Below, in pieces: positions 48,778-57,743 of a stretch of DNA of 64,000 bases. Below the pieces are notes generated by a model, which worked only from the letters and a program-made list of their open reading frames with translations, was not told the origin of the DNA and did no database searches. Both the position numbers and the translations under genes were made by a program. Every line of letters begins with the position of its first letter. Position 1 is the stretch's first letter. The stretch covers positions 7,163,526 to 7,227,525 of the forward strand of contig NZ_CP075715.1 of assembly GCF_024584805.1 (NCBI RefSeq). Reading direction: 5' to 3'. The DNA is from Streptomyces sp. FIT100. GTDB taxonomy: Bacteria; Actinomycetota; Actinomycetes; Streptomycetales; Streptomycetaceae.

Positions 48778-48791
48778 TCTGAGGGGTCGGG

Positions 48792-50939
48792 ATGATCGAG
48801 ACGGTTGGCCATGGTCGTATCTGGGTGCTGTCCGGGCGGCAGAGCAGCTATGCGCTGCACGTGACCGATCGCGACGAGCTGCTCCACCTCCACTGGGGGC
48901 CGCGGATCGGGCCCGCCGACGCCGAGGCGCTCGCCGCCGAACCCCTCCCCGGCTGGTCCTTCGAGTCCCCGCTCGACGGGCACGAGGAGTACCCGGTCGA
49001 GGGCGGCCCCCGCTTCGTACGCCCCGCGCTCTCCGTGCGCACGGCAGCGGTCCGCGGCACCGAGTGGTCCTTCGAGGGCGCCCTCGTAAACGTAAACGTG
49101 AACGAGGGCGAGGACGCGTCCGCGGACGCGCACGCGGACGAGCTGCGGCTGCGCTTCGGCGACCCCCTCCACGGGCTCGCGCTGACCCTGCACTACCGGA
49201 TGCGCGACGACTCCGACGTCATCGAGCGCTGGGCCACGGTGGCGCACACGGGAGACGGTCCCGCGCTGGAGCTGCTGCGCGCCGACGCCGCCGTATGGAC
49301 CCTGCCGTGGCGCGAGCGGCGGCGGCTCTCGCAGCTGCACGGCCGCTGGGCGGCCGAGTCCCGGCTCGTGCGGTCGGAGCTGACGTACGGCGAGAAGGTG
49401 ATCGGCTCGCGCCGCGGCCACACCGGGCACGAGCACCTCCCCTGGGTCGCCGTGGACGACGGCACGGCCACCGAGGAGTCGGGCGAGGTGTACGGCTGCG
49501 CCCTCGGCTGGTCGGGATCATGGCGGATCGCCGTCCGGCAGCTGCCCGACGGACAGGTCCAGATCGGCGGCGGCGCCGGATACGACGACTCCGGGCTGCT
49601 GCTCCTCGCGCCGGGCGAGTCGTACACCACCCCCGTCTTCGCCGGGCTGTGGACCGACGGGGGCTTCGGTGCGGCGAGCCGCGGCTGGCACGCGTGGCAG
49701 CTCGCCCATGTGATCCCGGACGCCGGGAGCTCCCGGCCGGTCCTCTACAACTCCTGGGAGGCCACCGGCTTCGACGTCTCGGAAGGGCAGCAGCGCGCCC
49801 TGGCGCAGCGGGCCGCCGGGATGGGGGTCGAGCTCTTCGTCGTGGACGACGCCTGGTTCGGCGGACGCACCAGCGACCGGGCCGGACTCGGCGACTGGAC
49901 GCCGAACCCGGACCGCTTCCCGCAGGGGCTGAAGCCGCTCGCCGACGAGGTGCACGCGCTCGGGATGCAGTTCGGCATCTGGGTCGAGCCGGAGATGGTC
50001 AACGCCGACAGCGATCTCTACCGTGCCCACCCGGACTGGGTCCAGCACCACCCCGGTCGGGCGAGGACGGAGTTCCGCAACCAGCTGGTGCTGAACCTCG
50101 CCCGCGAGGATGTGCAGCAGTACCTCTGGGAGCAGCTCGACGCCCTGCTGTCCTCCGCCCCGATCGACTATGTGAAGTGGGACTTCAACCGCTCCTTCAC
50201 GGATGCCGGCTGGCCGGGGGAGCGCTACCCGCAGAAGCTGTGGGTCGAGCACGTCCACGCCCTGTACGCCCTGCTGGACCGGCTGCGGGCGGCGCACCCG
50301 GGGGTGGCCTTCGAGTCCTGCTCGGGCGGCGGCGGCCGGGTCGATCTGGGGATCCTGTCCCGTACCGACCAGGTGTGGACCTCTGACAACACCGATCCGC
50401 TCGACCGGCTCGCCATCCAGCACGGCTTCGGGCAGCTGCATCCGGCCAGGGTGATGGCCGCCTGGGTGACCGACTGCCCGAATGCCCAGCTCAACACGAG
50501 GGTCACCTCGCTGCGCTTCCGCTTCGTGAGCGCGATGGCCGGGGTGCTCGGGGTCGGCGGCGACCTCATGCGCTGGAGCGAGGACGAGCTGACCGAGGCC
50601 CGCGGCTGGGTGGATCTCTACAAGAAGATCAGGCCGGTCGTGCAGCACGGCGAGCTTCACCGGCTGCTGCCGCCGGAGAGCGGCCTCAGTGCGGTGCAGT
50701 ACCTGCGCGGAGACGAGGTCGTCGCACTCGCCTGGCTCCGGACGAGGCACTACGGGGAGCGGTCGCAGGCCCTGAGGCTGCGCGGGCTCGACCCGGCGGC
50801 GGCGTACGAGTGCCTCGACTCGGGGGAGGTGCACCGGGGCGCGGTGCTGATGCATCACGGAATGGACACGGGGCTGCGTGCTGATCTCGACGCGGTGGTG
50901 GTGCGCCTGCGCCGGTCGCGGGAGAATGCGGGGGTCTGA
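48792..50939 (+). CDS. alpha-galactosidase, glycoside hydrolase family 36
   Basis: A 715-residue cytoplasmic GH36 enzyme that hydrolyses terminal alpha-galactosides such as melibiose and raffinose. An N-terminal beta-sandwich (~1-315) precedes the TIM barrel. The nucleophile D464 lies in YVKWDFNRSF and the acid/base D532 in TSDNTDPLDR, both canonical, with SCSGGGGRVDLG between. Residues ~98-115 form a low-complexity insertion (NVNVNEGEDASADAHADE), encoded by short repeats, in the sandwich domain. No signal peptide. ATG follows GAGGGGTCGGG. No transporter adjoins it. Confidence 0.93.
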   Translation: MIETVGHGRIWVLSGRQSSYALHVTDRDELLHLHWGPRIGPADAEALAAEPLPGWSFESPLDGHEEYPVEGGPRFVRPALSVRTAAVRGTEWSFEGALVNVNVNEGEDASADAHADELRLRFGDPLHGLALTLHYRMRDDSDVIERWATVAHTGDGPALELLRADAAVWTLPWRERRRLSQLHGRWAAESRLVRSELTYGEKVIGSRRGHTGHEHLPWVAVDDGTATEESGEVYGCALGWSGSWRIAVRQLPDGQVQIGGGAGYDDSGLLLLAPGESYTTPVFAGLWTDGGFGAASRGWHAWQLAHVIPDAGSSRPVLYNSWEATGFDVSEGQQRALAQRAAGMGVELFVVDDAWFGGRTSDRAGLGDWTPNPDRFPQGLKPLADEVHALGMQFGIWVEPEMVNADSDLYRAHPDWVQHHPGRARTEFRNQLVLNLAREDVQQYLWEQLDALLSSAPIDYVKWDFNRSFTDAGWPGERYPQKLWVEHVHALYALLDRLRAAHPGVAFESCSGGGGRVDLGILSRTDQVWTSDNTDPLDRLAIQHGFGQLHPARVMAAWVTDCPNAQLNTRVTSLRFRFVSAMAGVLGVGGDLMRWSEDELTEARGWVDLYKKIRPVVQHGELHRLLPPESGLSAVQYLRGDEVVALAWLRTRHYGERSQALRLRGLDPAAAYECLDSGEVHRGAVLMHHGMDTGLRADLDAVVVRLRRSRENAGV

Positions 50940-51389
50940 CCCTTCTGTCCGTAATTGAGGGACTTCGCATAACACGCCCCGATTAAACGGGAGATGAGAC
51001 CCGGTGCGTGAGCGGAATCATATTCGGGTGGGTCCCTCGCTGTGCGACATCGTCAAATTCCTTTGTCGACTGGGAAGTCGGGGATGCCCGGTCCGTGCGG
51101 GGTGACCGGGAAATCCCCGTTGAGACGTCCTGGGTGAATGCCAGGTGAATGAGATGGCTTGTACCCGTCGATTTGCTCGCCTACGGTCGCGGCAATCCGG
51201 ACGGAACGCCTAATCCTGCCGCCGTCCGGAATATCGCACCCACCCACGTGTGGCAGGAGCGGGGGACCCAGGTAAGAACGCCGGCCCGGAGTCCCGGACG
51301 GCTAGGGGTGAAGTCGCGCAGCCGCGCGGCCGGGCAGCTCCAGCCCGAACCCGACAGCTCACCTCGCAGGCGCCGGAGAGGAATTCGCC
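50940..51389. other. intergenic region holding the promoter and riboswitch of the M23 peptidase gene
   Basis: 450 bp with no gene. The first ~230 bp are comparatively AT-rich and probably hold the promoter; the rest is a structured leader described separately. Confidence 0.7.
51190..51376 (+). promoter_or_regulatory. cyclic di-AMP riboswitch (ydaO/yuaA class)
   Basis: The leader matches the conserved landmarks of the ydaO class in order: AATCCGGACGG then AACGCCTAATCCTGCC, GGCAGGAGCGGGGGACCCA, GGGGTGAAGTCGCGCAGCCG, and CAGCCCGAACCCGACAGCTC followed by ACCTCGCAGGCG, which closes the basal stem with ACGCC. In Streptomyces this class precedes resuscitation factors and cell-wall peptidases and turns expression off when c-di-AMP is high. 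The peptidase start lies 14 bp beyond. Confidence 0.9.
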
Positions 51390-52406
51390 ATGCCCGCAAA
51401 GGGTAAGCACCGCCGTCCGAGGACCAGCCCGTTCACGCGCGGATTCGTCGCCGCGGGGACAGGTGGCGCCGCCATCGCACTCCCGTTCATCGGCGCCGCG
51501 GGTGCGCACGCCGCGGGGAAGGCCGCGCCCGCGGCCGCCCCTGAGCACGTCGCCGCCGTCAGTGCCGTCACCGCCCAGAAGGCCGCCGGCGTCCCGCACG
51601 CGGTCAAGGCGGGCAAGGCCGCCAAGACCTACACGGTCGTCGCCGGCGACCACCTGTCGAAGATCGCCGCCGAGCAGGACATCACCGGCGGCTGGCAGAA
51701 GCTGTACGCCGACAACCGCGCGGCCGTAGGCGGGAACCCCTCACTCATCCACCCCGGCCTCGAGCTCGCGATCGGCGCCAAGGCCAAGGCGGCGGCACCG
51801 GCCCCGGCGAAGGCCGAGGCCCCGGCCGAGGCGGCCCCGAAGGCCGCCGAGAAGGCCGCTCCCAAGGCCGCCGAGAAGGCCGCGCCGAAGAGCGAGGCCC
51901 CGGCGAAGGTCCGGGCCGAGGCTCCCGCCAAGGCCGAGAGCGCGGCTGCTCCCGCCGAGGCTCCGGCCGCCGCCCAGGCCGCCACCGTGCCGGGCAGCCG
52001 CCTCGGCTACACCGCCCCCGTCGCCGCGGGCGTCAGCACCGCCTACCGGACCGCCGGCGCCATGTGGTCCAGCGGCTACCACACGGGTGTCGACTTCGCC
52101 GCCGCCACCGGTACCTCCATCAAGTCCGTCGGCCCCGGCACCGTCGTCTCGGCCGGCTGGGCCGGCGCCTACGGCAACCAGGTCGTCATCCAGCACGAGG
52201 ACGGCACCTACTCGCAGTACGCCCATCTCTCCTCCCTCTCCATCGGGGCGGGCGAGAGCGTGACCGGCGGCCAGCAGATCGGCCTCTCCGGCTCGACCGG
52301 CAACTCCAGCGGTCCGCACCTGCACTTCGAGATCCGCACCACGCCGAACTACGGCTCGGACATCGACCCGGTGGCCTACCTCCGCTCGCACGGCGTCACG
52401 CTCTGA
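51390..52406 (+). CDS. secreted LysM and M23 cell-wall peptidase
   Basis: A 338-residue exported murein hydrolase. Residues 1-42 form a long signal peptide with basic N-terminus (KGKHRRPRTSP). A LysM domain (residues ~80-130; YTVVAGDHLSKIAAEQ) binds peptidoglycan. An Ala/Lys/Glu/Pro-rich linker of ~75 residues with PKAAEKAA repeats leads to an M23 domain (~205-335) with zinc ligands in HTGVDFAA and HLHFEI. It likely cleaves peptide cross-bridges during growth or germination. Controlled by the riboswitch just upstream and ended by a strong terminator. Confidence 0.93.
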   Translation: MPAKGKHRRPRTSPFTRGFVAAGTGGAAIALPFIGAAGAHAAGKAAPAAAPEHVAAVSAVTAQKAAGVPHAVKAGKAAKTYTVVAGDHLSKIAAEQDITGGWQKLYADNRAAVGGNPSLIHPGLELAIGAKAKAAAPAPAKAEAPAEAAPKAAEKAAPKAAEKAAPKSEAPAKVRAEAPAKAESAAAPAEAPAAAQAATVPGSRLGYTAPVAAGVSTAYRTAGAMWSSGYHTGVDFAAATGTSIKSVGPGTVVSAGWAGAYGNQVVIQHEDGTYSQYAHLSSLSIGAGESVTGGQQIGLSGSTGNSSGPHLHFEIRTTPNYGSDIDPVAYLRSHGVTL

Positions 52407-52519
52407 TCGGGCACGCTCCGGTCTGACGTCCGGTCCGGTCTGACGTCCGGCCCGTTCCGGCCCGTTCCGGCACGATCCGGTCCGATCGCGGGCGGTCCCA
52501 CCTGACGCGGCGTCAACGC

Positions 52520-52559
52520 CGTCCGCCGCCCCCTGTCCTGACGCAGGGGGCGGCGGACG
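52520..52559 (+). terminator. intrinsic terminator after the M23 peptidase gene
   Basis: A perfect 16-bp stem (CGTCCGCCGCCCCCTG and complement) with loop TCCTGACG. Between the stop and this hairpin are short direct repeats (GGTCTGACGTCCGG twice, CCCGTTCCGG twice). Confidence 0.85.
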
Positions 52560-52641
52560 TCTGTGCGGCGCGCCCCGGCGACGTATTCCCGAATCGCGCA
52601 AAACTGACCGGGTGGTCTATGTCACGCCTCGTCAACCCCTC

Positions 52642-52657
52642 CCTACGGTGGCGTAGG
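52642..52657. promoter_or_regulatory. inverted repeat upstream of the SGNH hydrolase gene
   Basis: CCTACG-GTGG-CGTAGG is a perfect 6+6 repeat 30 bp before the start; a second one, TTCAC-GAG-GTGAA, follows at 52662-52674. The first resembles TetR-family operators. Confidence 0.4.
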
Positions 52658-52686
52658 TCACTTCACGAGGTGAATGATGTCTCGAC

Positions 52687-53478
52687 GTGGCAGACGATTC
52701 GCGATCAAGAACAAAGGGTGTCTTCACGTCGTACGCGGCGATCGGTGACAGCTTCACCGAGGGGGTCGGGGACCCCGGTCCCGGGGGGCGGTTCGTGGGC
52801 TGGGCGGACCGGCTCGCGGTCCTGCTCGACGACCGCGTACCGGAACACAGCTTCCGCTACGCCAATCTCGCCGTGCGCGGCAGGCTCCTCGACCAGATCG
52901 TGGAGGAACAGGTGCCCCGGGCGCGGGAACTCACCCCCGACCTGGTGACGTTCTGCGCCGGCGGCAACGACATCATCCGGCCCGGCGCCGATCCCGACCA
53001 CGTCGCCGAGCGCTTCGAGCGGGCGGTCGCCGACCTCACCTCCGTGGTCGGCACCGTCATGGTGACCACCGGCTTCGACACCCGTGGCGTGCCGGTGCTC
53101 CGCCATCTGCGCGGCAGGATCGCCACGTACACCGCGCATGTGCGCTCCATCGCCGACCGCTACGACTGCCCGGTCCTCGACCTCTGGTCCCTCAAGTCCG
53201 TCCAGGACAGGCGCGCCTGGGACGACGACCGGCTGCACCTCTCGCCCGAGGGCCACACCCGCGTCGCGCTGCGCGCCGCCCAGGTGCTCGGCATCGGGGT
53301 GCCTGCCGACCCCGACCAGCCCTGGCCGCCCCTGCCGCCGCGCGGCACGCTGGAGGTCCGGCGCGATGACATCCACTGGGCGCGCGAGTACCTCGTCCCG
53401 TGGATCGGGCGGCGGCTGCGGGGCGAGTCGTCCGGCGATCACGTCGAACCGAAGCGTCCGGACCTGCTGCCGCTCTGA
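52687..53478 (+). CDS. SGNH/GDSL-family hydrolase
   Basis: A 263-residue esterase-like protein. Block I is AIGDSFTEGVGD with the nucleophile Ser near residue 22, block III GGNDIIRP near residue 100, and block V DRLHLSPEGH with the Asp-His pair near residue 185. No signal peptide is evident, so it may act in the cytoplasm. GTG at 52687 is the only start near the aligned N-terminus; the ribosome site is weak. Substrate unknown. Confidence 0.88.
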   Translation: MADDSRSRTKGVFTSYAAIGDSFTEGVGDPGPGGRFVGWADRLAVLLDDRVPEHSFRYANLAVRGRLLDQIVEEQVPRARELTPDLVTFCAGGNDIIRPGADPDHVAERFERAVADLTSVVGTVMVTTGFDTRGVPVLRHLRGRIATYTAHVRSIADRYDCPVLDLWSLKSVQDRRAWDDDRLHLSPEGHTRVALRAAQVLGIGVPADPDQPWPPLPPRGTLEVRRDDIHWAREYLVPWIGRRLRGESSGDHVEPKRPDLLPL

Positions 53479-53506
53479 GGATCCACCGCGACGGCGGGGA
53501 TCCGCG

Positions 53507-54427
53507 TCAGACCTGAGCCGCCGCCAGCTCACCCGGTCCGATCAGCGCCGAACCGCCCCGGCCCGTACAGGCGTAGGCCCCGGCCACCGCGCCCAGTCGG
53601 GCGCAGTCCTCCGCGGCGCGGCCGGCCAGCCGGCCGTAGAGGAAGCCGCAGACGAACGCGTCCCCGGCGCCGTTGGAGTCCACCACGGGCCCGGGCGGCG
53701 CGGTCGCCGGGATCGGGCGGGGTGTGCGGCCGCCGTCGCGGGTCATCAGGTACGAGCCGCCGGCGCCGGCCGTCGCGATCACGGCCTCCGCCCGGCCCTC
53801 GCGCAGTATCTCCCGCATCACCGACGCGATCCGCTCCCCGGCGCCGGCCGCACTGAGGAAGACCACGTCGGAGCGGAGCGCGAACTCCCGGTGGTGGTCG
53901 TCCACTCCGTCCCAGTCGTGCAGATCCGTCGAGACGGGGACGCCGAGCTCGGCGATGTCGTCGTAGAGGAACCGCGCGAAGTCGACGATCGACAGATGGA
54001 CGTGGCGGGCCCGCCGCAGATGGGAGAGGTAGAAGTCGCGCGGCATCCGCAGATCGCCCGGGTCACGGGCGTCGTAGAAGGACATCCGGCGGCCCGTCGC
54101 GTCCACGAGGTTCACGGCGCGCCGCGTGCCGGAAGGAGAGAGCAGGTGCGCGAAGTCCACATCGCCCTCGGCGAGCCGCTCGCGCACCAGCGTGCCCGGC
54201 CGGTCGTCACCGATGAAGTCCAGCAGGGTGACGCCGAGTCCGAGGGCCCGGCAGCCGAGGGCCACGTTGCCGCCGGTGTGCCCGGCCCACTCGGTGATGG
54301 GCGGGACCCCGACCGAGTCCGCGAGCGGCACCGGCAGCGAACCGACACGGACGACCGTGTCGACCCCGCTGCCGCCGATCACCAGGACGTCGAGATCCGC
54401 ACGGACCGTACGCTGCGCCGCCGACAC
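53507..54427 (-). CDS. PfkB-family carbohydrate kinase
   Basis: A 306-residue ribokinase-fold sugar kinase. The N-terminal LVIGGSGVDTVVRVG, the glycine motif HTGGNVALGCRALG near residue 45, and the catalytic/anion-hole motif SNGAGDAFVCGFLYG near 255 (Asp base) are present. GTG at 54427 has GGGAGGGG six bases upstream; an ATG five codons earlier overlaps that site. It closes a set of four minus-strand genes (dehydrogenase, amidase, TetR, kinase); 29 bp separate it from the TetR gene. Substrate unknown. Confidence 0.85.
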   Translation of the reverse strand: MSAAQRTVRADLDVLVIGGSGVDTVVRVGSLPVPLADSVGVPPITEWAGHTGGNVALGCRALGLGVTLLDFIGDDRPGTLVRERLAEGDVDFAHLLSPSGTRRAVNLVDATGRRMSFYDARDPGDLRMPRDFYLSHLRRARHVHLSIVDFARFLYDDIAELGVPVSTDLHDWDGVDDHHREFALRSDVVFLSAAGAGERIASVMREILREGRAEAVIATAGAGGSYLMTRDGGRTPRPIPATAPPGPVVDSNGAGDAFVCGFLYGRLAGRAAEDCARLGAVAGAYACTGRGGSALIGPGELAAAQV

Positions 54428-54456
54428 CGCTTCCCCTCCCATGAGCCACCCGAGCG

Positions 54457-55077
54457 CTACGTACTCTGCCGGGTCAGCGCCTCGCGGTCGAGCCCCAGTT
54501 CGCGGGCGAGGGCGTCGTCCGTCCAGCCCAGCATGGCGGCGCGGCTGAGCGACCCCGCGTACGACGTCATCTGGACGGCCAGACCGTCGAGCAGGGCGGT
54601 CAGCCGCCAGGCGGCCGACACGGGGTCGGGGCAGTGGAACTCGCCCGCCGCCGCGCCCTGCGCGATGACCGCGGTCAGCTCGGCCTTCCACTGCTGGTCG
54701 AGCTCGCGGGCCACCTCGCGCAGCGCGGGTTCGCGCAGTGCGGCGGCCCAGCCCTCGATCCACAGGCGCCAGCCCTTGGCCTGCCCGGTGGGGGCGTACC
54801 AGCGGACGGCGGCCCGCAGCCTGCGCACCGCGGAGGTGCGGCGGCCGAGGATCCTGCGCAGCTGGGCGAGATCGCCCTCGGCGGCGTAGGCGAAGGCCGC
54901 GGCGACGAGCTTCTCCTTGGTCGAGAAGTGGTACAGCACCAGGGCGTTGCTCACCCCGAGCGCGGAGGCGACATCGGCGATCCGGACGGCGGACGCACCC
55001 CGGGCCTCGATCTGTTCGACGGCCGCCCGCAGCAGTTCCTCCTGCCGCTCCGCGACGCTCAACCGGACTCTCGCCAC
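54457..55077 (-). CDS. TetR-family transcriptional regulator
   Basis: A 206-residue repressor. The N-terminal helix-turn-helix (residues ~12-55; VRIADVASALGVSNALVLYHFSTKEKLV) is typical, and the C-terminal ligand domain resembles the BetI type (ALLDGLAVQM near residue 165). It lies four bases after the amidase stop, inside an operon whose first gene is preceded by the palindrome at 57702-57721, so it may autoregulate the operon from there. Ligand unknown. Confidence 0.88.
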   Translation of the reverse strand: MARVRLSVAERQEELLRAAVEQIEARGASAVRIADVASALGVSNALVLYHFSTKEKLVAAAFAYAAEGDLAQLRRILGRRTSAVRRLRAAVRWYAPTGQAKGWRLWIEGWAAALREPALREVARELDQQWKAELTAVIAQGAAAGEFHCPDPVSAAWRLTALLDGLAVQMTSYAGSLSRAAMLGWTDDALARELGLDREALTRQST

Positions 55078-55081
55078 CCGG

Positions 55082-56293
55082 TCACCCTACACACGCCTGT
55101 GCGAACTCCAGCAGCCTGCGGTCCGCGCCGTGCGCCGCGACCACCGCGAGCCCAACGGGCAGCCCCGCCACCGACATCCGGGGCAGCACCAGACAGGGAA
55201 GACCCGCCGAGCTCACCGGACAGGTGAGGCGGAAGGTGGCGGTGCGCAGGGCGGCCTTGCGCTCGGGCGGCTCGTCGACGAGGGGGGCGGGCCCGGCCGC
55301 CGCGGGCAGCAGCAGGACCGCGTCCTCGGGGACGGCCGCGCGCAGCGCCCGGCCCGCCCGCTGGACCACCCCCTCGGCGGCCGCCCGGCGCTCGGCGGTG
55401 ACCTCGGACGCACGGGCGAAGCGGGCCCCGATCCCCGGCCCGAGCGCGCCGGGATGAGCGCTCACCCAGGCGCCGTCGCACTCCCAGACCTCGGCGCCCT
55501 GGGCCGTCGCGAAGGCCGTCGCCAGGCTCACCGGATCGATGCCCGGGGACGGCAGGTACTCGATGCGCAGTCCGGCCGGTTCCGCCAGTTCCGCGGCCGC
55601 CCGCGGGAAGGCTTCGCGTACGCCCGGCTCCGCGAGAGCCACGAGATCGGCGGCGATCAGGGCCGTACGGAACGGGGGACCGGAATCGGCGGCGCCGGCG
55701 AGCCCGGTGGGCCCGGCGGCCGGGTGCGCGGGCAGCAGCACATCGCCGAGGCGCGCCAGCGTACGGGCGTCCCGTGCGAGCCAGGCGACGGTGTCGAAGG
55801 ACGGCGCCAGCGGCAGCATGCCGGTGGTGGGGACGGCGCCGTGGGTGGGCCGCATACCGTACAGCCCGCAGTACGACGCGGGCACCCGGATCGACCCGGC
55901 GGTGTCGCTGCCGAGGCCGGCGTCGGCCTCGCCGCGTGCGACGGCGGACGCGGGGCCGCTCGACGAGCCGCCGGGGACGCGGCCGGGCGCGGCCGGGTTG
56001 GGCGGGGTGCCGTAGTGCGCGTTCGTGCCGTTGAGGCTGTAGGCGAACTCGTCGGTCTGCGCGATCCCGGTCACCTCGGCCCCCGCGTCGAGCAGCGCGC
56101 CCACCGCCCGGGAATGGGCCCGTTGGGGCTCGGCCTCGGCCAGCCACGCAGGGTTGCCCGCGCCCAGCCGGTGCCCGGCGACGGCGTGCACGTCCTTGAC
56201 CGCCAGTCGCAGCCCGCGCAGCGGTCCGTCGCCGGCCCCGGGGACCAGCGGGTCGCCCTTCTCCCGCCACACCGCGGTGTCCGCCGGTTCCAT
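55082..56293 (-). CDS. amidase signature family amidohydrolase
   Basis: A 403-residue amidase with the Ser-cisSer-Lys triad: K33 in LAVKDVHAV, cis-Ser near 110 in PGGSSSGP and nucleophile S134 in DTAGSIRVPAS. Members hydrolyse carboxamides or carbamates such as allophanate; the substrate is not determinable. The start at 56293 is preferred because further upstream the frame runs into a 12-bp tandem repeat. About 175 bp separate it from the dehydrogenase gene upstream, so joint transcription is likely but not proven. Confidence 0.87.
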   Translation of the reverse strand: MEPADTAVWREKGDPLVPGAGDGPLRGLRLAVKDVHAVAGHRLGAGNPAWLAEAEPQRAHSRAVGALLDAGAEVTGIAQTDEFAYSLNGTNAHYGTPPNPAAPGRVPGGSSSGPASAVARGEADAGLGSDTAGSIRVPASYCGLYGMRPTHGAVPTTGMLPLAPSFDTVAWLARDARTLARLGDVLLPAHPAAGPTGLAGAADSGPPFRTALIAADLVALAEPGVREAFPRAAAELAEPAGLRIEYLPSPGIDPVSLATAFATAQGAEVWECDGAWVSAHPGALGPGIGARFARASEVTAERRAAAEGVVQRAGRALRAAVPEDAVLLLPAAAGPAPLVDEPPERKAALRTATFRLTCPVSSAGLPCLVLPRMSVAGLPVGLAVVAAHGADRRLLEFAQACVG

Positions 56294-56321
56294 GCGGCCT
56301 CCCTGGGCTCTCCGCGACGAC

Positions 56322-56381
56322 CGATCGCCTCTCCGATCGCCTCTCCGATCGCTTCTCCGGGCGCCTCTCCGATTGCCTTTC
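56322..56381. repeat. 12-bp tandem repeat, five units
   Basis: Units CGATCGCCTCTC (twice), CGATCGCTTCTC, CGGGCGCCTCTC and CGATTGCCTTTC follow one another between the amidase start and the dehydrogenase stop. Two GCACTACTCGA repeats follow at about 56388-56408. Confidence 0.85.
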
Positions 56382-56467
56382 ATCGAAGCACTACTCGATG
56401 CACTACTCGAAGCGCTCCGCAGGCGCCGGGAGTGCCCGCACCGCGGCCACGGGCGTTCGCGTACCGG

Positions 56468-57679
56468 CTATCCGTACCAGCCGAAGCGCTCCGCCATCAC
56501 CGGCAGCCGCTCGGCGACGATCGCGTGCGCGGCCGCCCTCGGCGTCGTGCCGTCCGCCTCGGCGCGCGCCAGCATCAGATCGATCAGACCGCGCATCGCG
56601 CGACGGGTGTACGCGAACGCCTCGTCCGCGTCCGCACCGATGTCCCCGAAGAGCGTCCACCACCACCAGGCGTTCGTACCGGAGTTGACGACGACGTCCG
56701 GCAGCACGGTCACGCCCCGGGAGGCGAGGAGCGCCTCCGCCTCGGGGAGGACCGGCATGTTCGCCGCCTCGACGATCCACCGCGCCCTGATCCGCGCCTG
56801 GTTGACGGTGTCGACGGCGTACGAGACTGCGGCGGGCACGAGCACCTCCGCGTCCGCCGAGAGCCAAGCGTCGCCCGGCAGCTCGGCGTCGCCGGGCCGC
56901 AGCGCCGCACGGTCCACCGTCCCGAACGCGTCGCGCGCGGCGAGCAGCGCCTCGATGTCCAGGCCGTCCGGGTTGGCGATGGTGCCCTTGACGTCGGCGA
57001 CGGCGACGATCCGCAGCCCCGCCCGGGACAGGAAGCGGGCCGTGGCACCGCCCATCGTGCCGAAGCCCTGCACGCAGACACGGGTTCCCGCACGGCCGTT
57101 GCCCGCCCGGTCGAGCGCGGCGAGCACCGACTCGGCGACACCGCAGCCGCCGACCAGTTCGTCGAGACCGATGCCGTCGACCTCCACGGCGAAGGCGTCG
57201 GCCAGCCGCCGCCGCGCGGCCGCCTCGTCGTCGAGCAGCGGATAGACGGCCTGGACGGTCGAGACGAGCCCGGCCTCGGCCGCCGCCCGGTCGACGACGT
57301 CCTGGGTGAGGCCGAGGTCCTCGCCGGTGGTCCAGAAGCTCTCGATGTACGGCCGCATCGCACGCAGATAGCGGACGAGCACGCCGTACGCCTCCGGGTC
57401 CTGCGGGTCGCAGTCGATGCCGCCCTTGGCGCCGCCGAGGGGGATGTAGCGGGCGGTCGGCTCGTCGGCGTCGTAGTGCAGGGCTTCCTTCATCGTCATG
57501 CCGCGGGCCAGCCCGGCCACCTCGTCGAGCGTGCACCCTCCGCGCATCCGCAGCCCGCCGCTGGCCACCCCGCGCACCAGCCGGTCGACGACGAGATGGC
57601 CCTGCCGGCCGGTGACGTGGTCCGTCCACGTGAGGCTTATGAGGGGGAGGGGCGTCCGCTGGGTCTCGGACTCGGGCAT
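56468..57679 (-). CDS. Glu/Leu/Phe/Val dehydrogenase family protein
   Basis: A 403-residue amino-acid dehydrogenase. The catalytic Lys lies in PLGGAKGGID near residue 90 and an NAD-binding motif VQGFGTMGGATARFL near 210. The sequence WWWWTLFGD near residue 350 is unusual for its four tryptophans. Such enzymes oxidatively deaminate an L-amino acid to the 2-oxo acid; the specificity is open. ATG at 57679 has GGAGG four bases upstream. First gene of the probable dehydrogenase-amidase-TetR-kinase operon, with a perfect operator-like palindrome 23 bp upstream. Confidence 0.87.
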   Translation of the reverse strand: MPESETQRTPLPLISLTWTDHVTGRQGHLVVDRLVRGVASGGLRMRGGCTLDEVAGLARGMTMKEALHYDADEPTARYIPLGGAKGGIDCDPQDPEAYGVLVRYLRAMRPYIESFWTTGEDLGLTQDVVDRAAAEAGLVSTVQAVYPLLDDEAAARRRLADAFAVEVDGIGLDELVGGCGVAESVLAALDRAGNGRAGTRVCVQGFGTMGGATARFLSRAGLRIVAVADVKGTIANPDGLDIEALLAARDAFGTVDRAALRPGDAELPGDAWLSADAEVLVPAAVSYAVDTVNQARIRARWIVEAANMPVLPEAEALLASRGVTVLPDVVVNSGTNAWWWWTLFGDIGADADEAFAYTRRAMRGLIDLMLARAEADGTTPRAAAHAIVAERLPVMAERFGWYG

Positions 57680-57701
57680 GGTGCCTCCGGGCACGACGGC
57701 G

Positions 57702-57721
57702 TACTGAACTGTCGTTCAGTA
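57702..57721. promoter_or_regulatory. TetR-type operator palindrome
   Basis: TACTGAAC-TGTC-GTTCAGTA: perfect 8-bp arms with a 4-bp spacer, 23 bp before the dehydrogenase start. Arm sequence and spacing are those of TetR-family operators; the TetR gene at 54457-55077 is the natural candidate. Confidence 0.65.
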
Positions 57722-57743
57722 TCCGGAGGCAGCTGCGGCGATG

